Of a stretch of 64,000 nucleotides of DNA, positions 45,236 to 53,947 are shown one piece after another. The stretch spans positions 46,086 to 110,085 of the forward strand of contig PAHY01000021.1 of assembly GCA_002705055.1 (NCBI GenBank), given 5' to 3'. Every line of letters starts with the position of its first letter. The first letter of the stretch is position 1. The DNA is from Planctomycetota bacterium (GTDB lineage: Bacteria > Planctomycetota > UBA1135). The notes beneath the pieces were generated by a model. That model worked only from the letters and a program-made list of their open reading frames with translations, had not been told where the DNA came from and searched no databases. A program made the translations under genes and the position numbers.

Positions 45236-46531
45236 ATGCCCCTGCTCGCCGCCCTCCTCCTCAGCCTGATTCCGCAGCAGCCGACTGTCCTCGCCGAGCT
45301 GCCCGAGGAGCTCAAGCTCGAAGGCGCGCACACGGTGTTCGCGCCGGGGGGCCACGCGGCAGCGCTGCTGCTGCCCGAGGGCCAGGGCCTCGAGCGCAAA
45401 TGGCGGCTGTGGCATGAAGGCAGCACCAGCGAGGCCTACGACTTCCTCGACAGCCTGCGATTCAGCGAGGACGGTCGGCATCTCGCCTACCGACGCGGCC
45501 AGGTACTCGAAGGCGAGCGGCAAAGCTGGGAAGCCGTACTCGACGGCCGCGCAGATCGCGCCTATGACTGGGTCGGTCCGATCGCGCTCAGTCCGCAAGG
45601 CACCGAGATCGCCTATTGGGCCGGCGAGAGTGTCCGCCACGATCCCAAAGGTGGGGTGCCCGTCGGCGTTGCCCACAGCGCCACCGGCCGCAACGGCGGC
45701 GAGTACTTCATCGTGCGCGGCGGCAAGGAAGCCAAGGAGCGCTGCCGGCCCACACCCGAGCGCTTCGCCCCAGTCTACCGCGCCGACGGCAAGGAGATCG
45801 CGCACCAGCTGCTGCTCGAAGACGGGCTTTTCATCCGCGTCGGCAAGAAAGACCACGGCCCCTACCTGGATGCCAGCCAGCCGGTCTATGCGCCGCAGGG
45901 CAAGACCTGCGGCTGGGTCGGGCTCGAGCGCTCGGGCCGCGGGGCGATCGTGATCGGCAAGAAGGAGTTTGCCGCAGGTGCGGAAGCCCTCGGGGCACCC
46001 GCCTTCGCTGGCAAGGGACGCGACTTCGCCTTTCCCACGAAGGAGGACGGCAAGCTCGCCGTCTCCTACGACGAGGAGCTGGTTGGACCGAGCTTCGGAC
46101 GCCTCGGGAAGATCACCTTGAGTGAGGACGGCAAGCACATCGCCTATGTGGCCAGCACCTCCGTGGCCAGCATGTCGGTGAGCATCGCCGGCCACACGAT
46201 CGTGCTGGATGAGCTCATGCTGCTCGGCAACGAAGCCGCAGACAGCGATCGCGTGACCTGGTCGCTGGTCCTGGACGGCGAGATCGTCAGCGGTGGCTGG
46301 AACTTCATCGGCGTCCCGGTCTTTTCGGCGAACGGCGAGACGCTGGCCGTCCCGGTGCGGCAAGGCAAGGAGTGGCGCCTGCTCACGCTCGAGCTCGAGA
46401 AAGACGGCCCGCGCGAAGGGCTGAGCGACAGCTTCGACGCCGTCGGCCCGCCACGATTCACCCAGGACGGCGCGGTCCGCTTCGGCGCCCGCCGCGACCG
46501 CTCGCTCCTGCAGATCGAGCTAGCGATCTAG
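45236..46531 (+). CDS. exported WD40-like beta-propeller protein
   Basis: 431 residues. A short hydrophobic N-terminus (MPLLAALLLSLIPQQPTVLA) is a probable signal peptide. Repeats of the PD40/TolB type: FSEDGRHLAYRRGQVLEG, LSPQGTEIAYWAGESV, 'LSEDGKHIAYVASTSVASMS' and FSANGETLAVPVRQGKEW, each with the S-x-D/N-G core. No enzymatic residues recognised. It is divergent from mutS (72 bp) and 60 bp upstream of the next exported protein gene. Role unknown, maybe ligand or protein binding in the periplasm. Confidence 0.8.
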   Translation: MPLLAALLLSLIPQQPTVLAELPEELKLEGAHTVFAPGGHAAALLLPEGQGLERKWRLWHEGSTSEAYDFLDSLRFSEDGRHLAYRRGQVLEGERQSWEAVLDGRADRAYDWVGPIALSPQGTEIAYWAGESVRHDPKGGVPVGVAHSATGRNGGEYFIVRGGKEAKERCRPTPERFAPVYRADGKEIAHQLLLEDGLFIRVGKKDHGPYLDASQPVYAPQGKTCGWVGLERSGRGAIVIGKKEFAAGAEALGAPAFAGKGRDFAFPTKEDGKLAVSYDEELVGPSFGRLGKITLSEDGKHIAYVASTSVASMSVSIAGHTIVLDELMLLGNEAADSDRVTWSLVLDGEIVSGGWNFIGVPVFSANGETLAVPVRQGKEWRLLTLELEKDGPREGLSDSFDAVGPPRFTQDGAVRFGARRDRSLLQIELAI

Positions 46532-46591
46532 CTGGGAGAAGAGCGCTTCAGGATTCGACTCACCCGGTTAGGGTGACTGCGTACCTCGATC

Positions 46592-49222
46592 ATGCGGCGC
46601 GCCCTCCCCCTGCTCCTGTTCTCGCTCCTCTGTGCTGCGCCCGCACTGGCCCAGGAGCCGATCTCCGCTCCGTCCGCCGGCTTTGAGCTGACCGTCGATA
46701 TTCAAGGCTGGGAACATCGCACTCAGGAGACAGACGGGCGACTGAGTGTTCTGGCCGCAGGGCCGCCGGCGATGGGCGGTCTGGTGCAGCTGGCGATTCA
46801 GGTCACGGACTCGGGGAAGTCCGGCCCGGCCGCCGGCGATGCTGCCTTGGATGAGCTCGCGGCGCAGGTCGCGCAGGAGCCCTCGATCGAACTGGGCGAT
46901 CGCTTCGACTTCGAACTCGACGGCAGGACCGCGCGCGGTGTGGAGGTTCTGCAAAGCGCGTCGGGCGTGCGCTTCCGGGTCAAGCTGATGTTCCTGCACG
47001 CAAACGGCTTTCAGTACCGCGTTCAGTTTCATGCGCCCGAGGACAACTTCGACGAGCACTGGCCGCACGCCGAGCAAGTCCTCGCCAGCTTCCGGCTGAT
47101 CCAGCTCGATGAGGCCGCGCAGCAGCGTCAGCAGCTACAGAGTCTGGCGGCGCGTTGCGGCAGCCAGATCGATTGGGCCGCGGATTGGGATGCCGCGGCG
47201 GCCGCCGCACAGGAGCAGGGAAAGCTGATCGTCGTCGCGATCCACTCGATCCCGGGCTTCGACCTCGGCAGCCCGCTGATGCAAGGCCCTTTCATGGACC
47301 CGGAGGTGATCGCGCTGATGCAGAACCGCTTCGTCGGTTACGTCTGGCGCAAAGGGCTGCAGGCTCCCTTCGTCGATCCGGAGGTCTTCGGCCTGGGCGG
47401 CTCGACCTTTGGCACCGGCTTGCTGGTCGTGACGCCGCAGGGGCAGGTGGTGCGCCAGGTCTATCTGGTCAGCGCGCCGCTGACCGCCGCGGCGCTGCGC
47501 GAGACCCTGGCCGGTCACCCGCAGCTGCGCGTCGAAGCGCCGCCCACTGAGCTGCCCCGCGCCGAACGCGTCAAGCTGGCGATCGACAACGGAGACCTCG
47601 CCCTGGCACGCCGCATCGCCGGCCCTCCGCCCGGAAGTCACGCGGATGCGCCCCCGAGCGAGCCCGCGGAGCTCGCGGTGCAGCGCGCACGCCTGGCCTG
47701 GATCGATCGCCAGGGCAGCTTGGGTCTGCATGCGCTGGAACGCGCGCAGCCCAGCAACGACCCGCAGCTCGGCGCCGAGATTGCGCTGGCGCGCGCCGCG
47801 CTGCACACCGGGATGGGGCAGAACGAAGAGGCGATGGCCGCCGTCGCGATTCTTGATCCGAAGCGGCTGACGGATGAACAGCACGCGCGGCTGCTGGTGC
47901 AGCGCGCCACCCTGCAGTGGGTCGCGGGCGAACGCGAGGAAGCACTCGCCCTCCTTCATCAGGTCTGCGCCGAACTCCCCGAGCAGCCGGCGGCCTGGGC
48001 CGCTGCCGCGGCGCTGTTGGGGCCCGGCATCCAGATGGAGGTCACTCCCGACCTGAGCTGGCCGGATGACTACGCCTTCGAAGCCGCACGCATCGGGCCG
48101 GCCGCCCCGCGCGTCGATCTGCTCGATGCCGACGCCGCGCTCGACGGCGCCGTCGACTGGCTCCTGGCCCACCAGCTTGAAGACGGCAGCTGGCCCTGCC
48201 CCGGCAACATCGGCGAAAACCAGCGCGCGCGCGATCCGATCACGATGGCCTCGCATGCGATCGCGGTGCGCGCCCTGCTCGGCAGCCTGCCGCACTACCT
48301 TGAAAGCGATCCGCCGCGCGCCGCCCAGATCCGCACGGCCGTGCAGCGCGGGCTGAGCAGCTACCTCGAGCAGCGGCGCATCGTGCGCGAGAACCCGCGC
48401 GTCGTCGCCTTTATGGACTACACCTGCTGGGGCTCCTCCTACGGGGTTTTCCTGCTGACCGCGGTCTACGATCACTTCGAGGCGGGGCATTTTGATCCCG
48501 GCCGCCACACCCTGGGCCGCGTCCGCACCGAACTGCATGCCATGGCCGACGACCTCGTGCGCATTCAGCAGGCCAATGGCGGATGGAGCTACTACCTCTC
48601 CGGTCAGGTCGGCGGGGAAGCCACGGTCGCTGCGATGAGCTTCACGACCGCCACCGTGCTGAAGGCGCTGCAGCTGGCCGAGCAGCGCGAGTTCGAGCTC
48701 GACGCCGAGGTGCTGGCGCGTGGTCGACGCGTCCTGCAGGCGATGCGCGGCTCCAACCAGGCATTTGAGTACCTGCGCATGGGAGTCAGCCTCGACCCCG
48801 CCGGTGAGGTCGAGATCCTGGGTGGCGCAGCGCGTGGCCCCCTCTGCGCCCACGCGCTCGTCGAGGGCGGGGTGCTGCAGCCGGCCGACATGGTGCTGCC
48901 CTTCCAGCGCTACGTCGAACATCTGCACACCTATGGCGACCAATCCCGCCGCGCGCTGATGCACTGCGGCCCGGAAACGCAGGGTTCGCACTACCTCACC
49001 TATGACTACTGCACGGCGGCCGAAGCTCTGGCCGCCTTCGACGCCGAAGTCATCTCGGACGCTTTGCGCGCCGAGGTACGCGAGGAGACTCTGCGTCAGC
49101 TCGCGCGCTGCCACAGCGCTGACGGCTCCTTCATCGACAACCCGCTCATCGGCCCCGCCGCCGGCACCGGCCTCGCGCTGCAGGCTCTGCTGGCACTCCA
49201 GGAGGCGCCGCCTCGCAAGTGA
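46592..49222 (+). CDS. exported fusion: thioredoxin-fold domain plus terpene-cyclase-like alpha-barrel
   Basis: 876 residues with signal peptide (LPLLLFSLLCAAPALAQ). Residues about 25-170 are a beta-rich domain of unknown type. About 190-300 look like a thioredoxin-fold DUF255/Thioredoxin_7 domain lacking CxxC ('WDAAAAAAQEQGKLIVVAIH', PFMDPEVIALMQNRFVGY). TPR-like helices follow (330-480). From about 515 to the end is an alpha/alpha-barrel of the squalene-hopene cyclase/prenyltransferase-repeat type with QW-like motifs QLEDGSW and QANGGWSYYL and 'CHSADGSFIDNPLIGPAAGT'. No cyclase DxDD is seen, so a binding rather than catalytic role is likely. GTGA couples it to the next gene. Confidence 0.8.
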   Translation: MRRALPLLLFSLLCAAPALAQEPISAPSAGFELTVDIQGWEHRTQETDGRLSVLAAGPPAMGGLVQLAIQVTDSGKSGPAAGDAALDELAAQVAQEPSIELGDRFDFELDGRTARGVEVLQSASGVRFRVKLMFLHANGFQYRVQFHAPEDNFDEHWPHAEQVLASFRLIQLDEAAQQRQQLQSLAARCGSQIDWAADWDAAAAAAQEQGKLIVVAIHSIPGFDLGSPLMQGPFMDPEVIALMQNRFVGYVWRKGLQAPFVDPEVFGLGGSTFGTGLLVVTPQGQVVRQVYLVSAPLTAAALRETLAGHPQLRVEAPPTELPRAERVKLAIDNGDLALARRIAGPPPGSHADAPPSEPAELAVQRARLAWIDRQGSLGLHALERAQPSNDPQLGAEIALARAALHTGMGQNEEAMAAVAILDPKRLTDEQHARLLVQRATLQWVAGEREEALALLHQVCAELPEQPAAWAAAAALLGPGIQMEVTPDLSWPDDYAFEAARIGPAAPRVDLLDADAALDGAVDWLLAHQLEDGSWPCPGNIGENQRARDPITMASHAIAVRALLGSLPHYLESDPPRAAQIRTAVQRGLSSYLEQRRIVRENPRVVAFMDYTCWGSSYGVFLLTAVYDHFEAGHFDPGRHTLGRVRTELHAMADDLVRIQQANGGWSYYLSGQVGGEATVAAMSFTTATVLKALQLAEQREFELDAEVLARGRRVLQAMRGSNQAFEYLRMGVSLDPAGEVEILGGAARGPLCAHALVEGGVLQPADMVLPFQRYVEHLHTYGDQSRRALMHCGPETQGSHYLTYDYCTAAEALAAFDAEVISDALRAEVREETLRQLARCHSADGSFIDNPLIGPAAGTGLALQALLALQEAPPRK

Positions 49223-49791
49223 GCGCTTTCCTCCCGCGCCTTACCGTCTTCTCCGACTGGATCCTGGTCGGCTGCGTGCTTTGGTGCCTGCTGCTGGCGG
49301 TGCGCGGCGGGAGCTTCGCGCGCAACGCAATCGCCCCTTCGCTGTGGCTGCTGGCGGTGCCCTGGCTGATCCTCGGAGGAACCGCCGCGGATCATTTGCG
49401 GCACTACTGGGCCAGCCTTGAGCTGGAGCCTTCGGGTTTTCTCGAGCACAGCTTCACCCTGCTCGCTGAGACGATCCCGATCGTCGGAGGTGCCGCGCTC
49501 GTGATCAGTCTCCTGCTGCTCGGGGTGTGCCTTCGCTCGGGCACTAAGCCCCAGGCTCGGATCGCCGTGCTTGCAGGAGTTCTGCCCGCTTCGCTGCTGA
49601 CCTGGCAGGGAGCTCAGTCGGCTTCCGTCTACGACCAGGTTTCTGCCGCGACGGGAGGCGTCGATTCTCTTGAGGTGAGCCAGGCCATGCAGACTGGTAT
49701 CGCGACCAGCCTGCCCTTGGTCGCGCTCCTGCTCTTCCTCACCGTCGTGATTCCCTCAGTTCGATCGTCTGCTCGCGCGAGGACCGACTAG
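49219..49791 (+). CDS. small integral membrane protein
   Basis: 190 residues, GTG start overlapping the previous stop (GTGA). Four hydrophobic segments: about 12-28, 41-56, 85-104 and 166-183, with soluble loop 'GVLPASLLTWQGAQSASVYD' between the third and fourth. A resemblance to MotA/TolQ/ExbB-type proteins is superficial; no diagnostic motif. Translational coupling to the cyclase-like fusion suggests a common function in or at the inner membrane. Confidence 0.7.
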   Translation: MSAFLPRLTVFSDWILVGCVLWCLLLAVRGGSFARNAIAPSLWLLAVPWLILGGTAADHLRHYWASLELEPSGFLEHSFTLLAETIPIVGGAALVISLLLLGVCLRSGTKPQARIAVLAGVLPASLLTWQGAQSASVYDQVSAATGGVDSLEVSQAMQTGIATSLPLVALLLFLTVVIPSVRSSARARTD

Positions 49792-49830
49792 GAATCCCTA
49801 TCCTGAAGGGAGGTCCGTTCGTATCTCCCC

Positions 49831-51138
49831 GTGTTGAGCAGGTTCCGCGTCGCCCTCGCCGCCCTCGCGCTCGCCGTTGCCCCGGCTTGCTCGAGCAGCC
49901 TGTTCTCGGACTACCCCGAGGTCGCCGGCCCCGGCGTGGCCGCTTTCCAGCAGGGCCGATTCGAAGCCGCGGCCAAGCAGTTCCGCAACATCGAGAAGGC
50001 GGACAAGGACGACGCCTTCCTGGCCTGGGCCGAGACGGGCATGGCCCACCACGTCGGCGGCGACCCCGCTGCAGCAATCGAAGCCTGGCTGCAGGCGGAT
50101 CGCGTCCTGGCCAAGTTTGAGGACCGGCCGACGATTAGCGGCCGCACGATCACCGAGGGCTTCGTGTCGGCGCTGGTCAACGAGAAGGCGCTGCCCTACG
50201 ACGGCGAGGATTTTGAAGTCGCCCTGCTGCACGGCCTGATGGCCTGGGACTTCCTGCGCCAGGGCGACCTCAACGGCACGATGGTCGAGGTCGCGCGCGG
50301 TTATCAGATTCAGTCGAAGGCCGAAGATCGCTACGGCAACAGCTACGGCATGAATCGCTTTGCCCGCTTTGTCGCCGCGCTCGCCCAGGAGGCCGACGGC
50401 GCATTGGACGAGGCCGAGATCGACCTGAATCAGCTCGAAGAGGAGCAGCCCGGCCATCCGGCGGTGCGCTATTCGCTGGAACGGCTGGAACGCCTGCAGA
50501 GCCCGGGCGCCGCCGAAGAGCGCGGCATGGCCCAGCTCGTGGTCGTGCACGAAGCCGGCCGCATGCCGCACAAGATCGCCACCGAGATCCGCTACCAGAC
50601 GCGCCGCAGCCTGGGCCGGGTCTCGCTGCCTGCCTTCGGTACGCCCGGCTTTGCACGCAACGGCCTGAACGTCCGCGTCGGCGGCGAATCACTCGGCGAG
50701 ACGGTCGTGCTCGAAGACATCTTCACGGTCGCCAAGCAGAACCTGGATGACCGCCTCGCCTGGATCGTCGCCAAGGGCATCGGCCGCGCCGCTGCCAAGA
50801 CGATCATCGTCGACCGCGTCTCGAAGGAAGTCAGCGAGGAGCACGGCGAGGGCTGGGGCTTTGTCGCCAGCGTGCTCGGCAGCCTGCTTCAGGTATCGAC
50901 CGAGCGCGCCGACCTGCGCTCCTGGGCCACGCTGCCGCAGCAGATCGAAGTTCTGCGCGCCCCTGTGCCCGCCGGGGAACATTCCCTGACGGTTCAGCTG
51001 CCCGGCGCCGGCGAAGTCGACCTGGGAATCCACTCATTCCGGCCCGGCAGGCCCGTACTGGTCACCGTCCGCTCACTGGGCGGGCGGCTCTACGCTCAGG
51101 TGGGCCCGCTCGCGGCCTCCCCTACCCAGCAACCATGA
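49831..51138 (+). CDS. COG3014-like exported lipoprotein, TPR-containing
   Basis: 435 residues from GTG 49831. The N-terminus is a lipoprotein signal (LALAVAPACSSS; lipid Cys at about 20). TPR-like helices span the first half ('VAAFQQGRFEAAAKQFRNIE', EVARGYQIQSKAEDRYGNS), and the second half has 'AQLVVVHEAGRMPHKIATEI', 'AWIVAKGIGRAAAKTIIVDR' and HSLTVQLPGAGEVDL. This order matches my memory of COG3014 proteins, which neighbour LpoB- and YcfL-like genes in gammaproteobacteria. ATGA overlaps the next gene. GGGAGG lies 17 bases before the start, too far for an ordinary Shine-Dalgarno; GGGAG...CTCCC in between can pair and could bring it closer. Confidence 0.82.
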   Translation: MLSRFRVALAALALAVAPACSSSLFSDYPEVAGPGVAAFQQGRFEAAAKQFRNIEKADKDDAFLAWAETGMAHHVGGDPAAAIEAWLQADRVLAKFEDRPTISGRTITEGFVSALVNEKALPYDGEDFEVALLHGLMAWDFLRQGDLNGTMVEVARGYQIQSKAEDRYGNSYGMNRFARFVAALAQEADGALDEAEIDLNQLEEEQPGHPAVRYSLERLERLQSPGAAEERGMAQLVVVHEAGRMPHKIATEIRYQTRRSLGRVSLPAFGTPGFARNGLNVRVGGESLGETVVLEDIFTVAKQNLDDRLAWIVAKGIGRAAAKTIIVDRVSKEVSEEHGEGWGFVASVLGSLLQVSTERADLRSWATLPQQIEVLRAPVPAGEHSLTVQLPGAGEVDLGIHSFRPGRPVLVTVRSLGGRLYAQVGPLAASPTQQP

Positions 51139-51530
51139 ACCGACTCCTCTCAGCTCTGCTCCTCGGCGCGGCCCTGCCGCTCGCGGCGTGTTCGTCGACC
51201 AAGGCGGACTACGGCCCGCTCGAGGGCGACACCGGGATCATCGGCGAGGTCGACGATCTCGAGCTCCGCGATCCCATCATTCGCTACGACAACTCGGGCC
51301 TGGCCGTCTATCAGATCACCGCCGTCAACGAAGACGACGACATGCTGTGGATCGAATGGCGCCCGCGCTGGTTTGATCTCGAAGGCTTCGAGGTCAACAA
51401 CCCGGCCAACACCTGGATCCGGGTCAATATTCAACCGCGCGGCTTCACGCCGCTGAAGTCGATCGCGCCCTCGGCGCTCGCCACCGACTGCAAGATTGAG
51501 ATCCGCAAGGCCAAGGAGGGGCTCCGCTAA
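51135..51530 (+). CDS. YcfL-like (DUF1425) lipoprotein, copy 1
   Basis: 131 residues with a lipoprotein signal (LLLGAALPLAACSST; Cys 19). The domain reads 'AVYQITAVNEDDDMLWIEWR' followed by PRWFDLEGFEV, the pattern of DUF1425/YcfL. ATG 51135 overlaps the COG3014-like stop (ATGA); the next gene starts 3 bp after its stop. In E. coli ycfL sits next to lpoB, the same neighbourhood as here. YcfL function is not established. Confidence 0.82.
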   Translation: MNRLLSALLLGAALPLAACSSTKADYGPLEGDTGIIGEVDDLELRDPIIRYDNSGLAVYQITAVNEDDDMLWIEWRPRWFDLEGFEVNNPANTWIRVNIQPRGFTPLKSIAPSALATDCKIEIRKAKEGLR

Positions 51531-51532
51531 TC

Positions 51533-51946
51533 ATGTCGCGCTTCGCACTCTTCACGCTGCTGTTTGCCGCTCCGCTGCTGGGCTCCTGCGCCACCACCAA
51601 GGCCAAGGGCACCATGATCGTCGACGGCAAGGAAGTCACCTACTCGGCCGAGGTCAAGTCCGAGGTCGATGACATCGAAGTCGATCACACCCTGGTCTCG
51701 CAGAAGGACGGCCGCGTCGCCGCCCAGTTCGAGATCGAGAACGACGACGACTTCCCCATTCGCGTCCACATCACCTGGGATTGGCTCGACTCGGACGGCA
51801 TCGCGCTGCGCAAGGCAGCTGGCGTCCTGGCCGAGCGCTACGAGGTGCTGGGCGGCGAAGAAAAGCGGCTCATCACGATTCAATCGCCTACCGAAGATGC
51901 GGTCCAGGTCAAGATCCGGGTCCGCTCGATCAAGAGTACGCTGTAA
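51533..51946 (+). CDS. YcfL-like lipoprotein, copy 2
   Basis: 137 residues, lipoprotein signal (TLLFAAPLLGSCATTKAKG; Cys 19). The body has KEVTYSAEVKSEVDDIEVDH, 'RVAAQFEIENDDDFPIRVHI' and TWDWLDSDGI, i.e. the same short beta-sandwich as copy 1 but with a different N-terminal part. It probably arose by tandem duplication of the YcfL-type gene, although the DNA is strongly diverged. Located between copy 1 (2 bp gap) and the LpoB-like gene (12 bp gap). Confidence 0.78.
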   Translation: MSRFALFTLLFAAPLLGSCATTKAKGTMIVDGKEVTYSAEVKSEVDDIEVDHTLVSQKDGRVAAQFEIENDDDFPIRVHITWDWLDSDGIALRKAAGVLAERYEVLGGEEKRLITIQSPTEDAVQVKIRVRSIKSTL

Positions 51947-51958
51947 GGGAGTTCTGCC

Positions 51959-52534
51959 ATGATTCGCATCACCGCACTGTTGCTCGGCGCTCTGCTCGCC
52001 GGCTCGTGTTCGCACAAGGTCGAGGACATCGATCCAAACGACCCCGAGAACATCAACCTGGCCTTCGGTTTCGACGACCTGAAGACCATCGCCACCGACA
52101 TGACGCAGTCCTTCCTGGACTCCAACCGCTGGGGCGGCGACCGCCCGCGGATTCTGTTCGGCGGCATCAAGAATCGCACCCAGCAGCACATCGATACCGT
52201 CAACATCACCGACACGATCCGCACCGCGCTGATCCAGTCGGGCAAGTTCACGGTGCTGGCCGGCAACGAAGGCATCGCCGAGATCGACCAGGAAGTGGCT
52301 TACCAGCAGTCCGGCGCCGTCGACCTGGCTTCGGCCGCGGAGCTGGGCAAGCAGCTGGGCGCGGAATACGTCTTCTACGGACGCTTCACCGAGATCCGCA
52401 AGCAGCGCAGCGACACCACCGCAGCCTGGTACAAGTTCACGATGAACGCGGTCAACGTCCAGACCCGCGAGATCGTCTGGGCCGAGGAGCAGGACATCGC
52501 CAAGAAGGAGACCAAGGCCTTCATCGGCTGGTAG
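51959..52534 (+). CDS. lpoB: LpoB-like penicillin-binding protein activator lipoprotein
   Basis: 191 residues. Lipoprotein signal MIRITALLLGALLAGSCSHK (Cys 17). The C-terminal domain has 'RPRILFGGIKNRTQQHIDTV', ALIQSGKFTVLAGNEG and LGKQLGAEYVFYGRFTEIRK, the LpoB/CsgG-like fold pattern. In enterobacteria LpoB activates the bifunctional peptidoglycan synthase PBP1b from the outer membrane. In this organism the partner is unknown. The family assignment is good; the specific symbol is by similarity and operon context (YcfL, COG3014 neighbours). Confidence 0.82.
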   Translation: MIRITALLLGALLAGSCSHKVEDIDPNDPENINLAFGFDDLKTIATDMTQSFLDSNRWGGDRPRILFGGIKNRTQQHIDTVNITDTIRTALIQSGKFTVLAGNEGIAEIDQEVAYQQSGAVDLASAAELGKQLGAEYVFYGRFTEIRKQRSDTTAAWYKFTMNAVNVQTREIVWAEEQDIAKKETKAFIGW

Positions 52535-52580
52535 TCCTAGCCATACTCAGGCCCGACTCCAGGATGTCGGAAATCCACGC

Positions 52581-52609
52581 GCGGCGCGCCTCCCCGGGGG
52601 GCGCGCCGC
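52581..52609 (+). terminator. GC-rich hairpin after the lpoB-like gene
   Basis: 10-bp perfect stem GCGGCGCGCC / GGCGCGCCGC with a 9-base loop, 47 bp after the lpoB stop and 60 bp before the acyl-CoA dehydrogenase start. It is followed by TAAACTTTGG, a poor T-tract; probable terminator or mRNA stabiliser. Confidence 0.5.
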
Positions 52610-52668
52610 TAAACTTTGGGGTCCGTTCCCCCATCCCCCGCCCTAAGGGAACGCCCCAGAGAAACGAG

Positions 52669-53910
52669 ATGCAGGACCTCCAGGACATCATCTTCACCGA
52701 TACGCACAAGGAAGTGCGTGCCAAGGCTCACGAGATCGCGCGGAAGTATCTGCTGCCCCAGGCAGCCAAGCACGATCGTGACCACTCGTACAACGAGGAC
52801 GCCATGTCTGCCGCCGCCGAAATGGGGCTGCTCGGCACCTGGATTGCGCCGGAGTACGGCGGCACCGGGGTCGGCATCCTGGGCTTGGCGTTGGTCGTGG
52901 AAGAGTTCTCGAAGGCAGACCCCTCCTTTGGTGTCGCCTTCGCCGTTAACGCGCTGGGCTCGATCCCGGTGATCATGGGCGGCACCGAAGAGCAGAAGCA
53001 GAAGTATCTGCCGGGCGTCGCCCGCGGTGAGATCAGCTGCGCCTTCGCGCTCTCCGAGAAGTTCGCCGGCTCCGATGCCGGCGGCCTGTCGGTCAAGGCC
53101 GACAAGGTCGATGGCGGCTGGGTCATCAACGGCGAGAAGAAGTGGACCACCAACGGTTCGCGCGCCGACCTGATCACCTGCTTCGCGGTCACCGACCCCG
53201 AATCGCGTTCGCGTCGCATCTCGGCCTTCCTGGTCGAAAAGGATGACCCGGGCTTCGCGATCAAGAAGCTCGAGGACAAGATGGGCATCCGCATGGTCCC
53301 GGTGGCCGAGACCGAGTACAAGAACTGCCACGTCGGCGACGACCGCCTGCTGGGCGGCAAGCCGGGCCTCGGCTTCAAGCACTCGATGATGACCCTCGAC
53401 TGGGCGCGCCCCGGCGTGGCCGCGCAGGGCGTCGGCACCGCAGCCGGTGCGCTCGAGCTGGCGACCACCTACGCCACCCGCCGCAAGCAGTTCGGTCAGC
53501 CGATCGCCGGCTTCCAGATGATCCAGTCGATGCTGGCCGACATGGCCCAGCAGACCGAGGCCGCCCGCTGGCTGGTCTACATGTGCGCCGCGCAGGCCGA
53601 CGCCGGCATCTCGGTGAACAAGACGGCCGCGATGGCCAAGTGCTTCGCGACCGACACCGCGATGAAGGTCGCCACCGAGGCCGTGCAGGTCTTCGGCGGT
53701 TACGGCTTCATGGAGGACTACCCGATCGCCAAGTTCATGCGCGACGCCAAGATCCTGCAGATCTACGAAGGCACCAACCAAGTGCAGCGCATGGTGATCG
53801 CCCGCAACCTGGTCAAGGAAGCTTCGACGCACGACTACCTGGGCGAGTTCATCCCGCAGGAGCACCAGGAGACCTTCACCGAGCAGGAGCTGGTGACGGC
53901 GAACACCTAA
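52669..53910 (+). CDS. acyl-CoA dehydrogenase
   Basis: 413 residues from ATG 52669 (the long upstream open frame is not coding). FAD/acyl-CoA dehydrogenase signatures: 'CAFALSEKFAGSDAGGLSVK' then WVINGEKKWTTNGS, 'EAVQVFGGYGFMEDYPIAKF', and the catalytic-glutamate region ILQIYEGTNQVQRMVIARN at the C-terminus. It oxidises an acyl-CoA to the 2-enoyl-CoA in fatty-acid or amino-acid breakdown; chain-length preference cannot be told. No electron-transfer flavoprotein or other beta-oxidation genes are adjacent. Confidence 0.95.
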   Translation: MQDLQDIIFTDTHKEVRAKAHEIARKYLLPQAAKHDRDHSYNEDAMSAAAEMGLLGTWIAPEYGGTGVGILGLALVVEEFSKADPSFGVAFAVNALGSIPVIMGGTEEQKQKYLPGVARGEISCAFALSEKFAGSDAGGLSVKADKVDGGWVINGEKKWTTNGSRADLITCFAVTDPESRSRRISAFLVEKDDPGFAIKKLEDKMGIRMVPVAETEYKNCHVGDDRLLGGKPGLGFKHSMMTLDWARPGVAAQGVGTAAGALELATTYATRRKQFGQPIAGFQMIQSMLADMAQQTEAARWLVYMCAAQADAGISVNKTAAMAKCFATDTAMKVATEAVQVFGGYGFMEDYPIAKFMRDAKILQIYEGTNQVQRMVIARNLVKEASTHDYLGEFIPQEHQETFTEQELVTANT

Positions 53911-53947
53911 GCGTGGCCTAGTTCTGACTCGCTCTCGATCGAAAGCG

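Noticed and set aside
46518..46533. AGCTAG-CGAT-CTAGCT inverted repeat at the end of the WD40-like gene
   Set aside because: Only six base pairs and overlapping the stop codon; no T-tract and no support for termination.
51781..52668. N-terminal extension of the acyl-CoA dehydrogenase frame
   Set aside because: The frame is open through the lipoprotein genes but its residues are Arg/His-rich and unlike any enzyme; the family N-terminus starts at ATG 52669.
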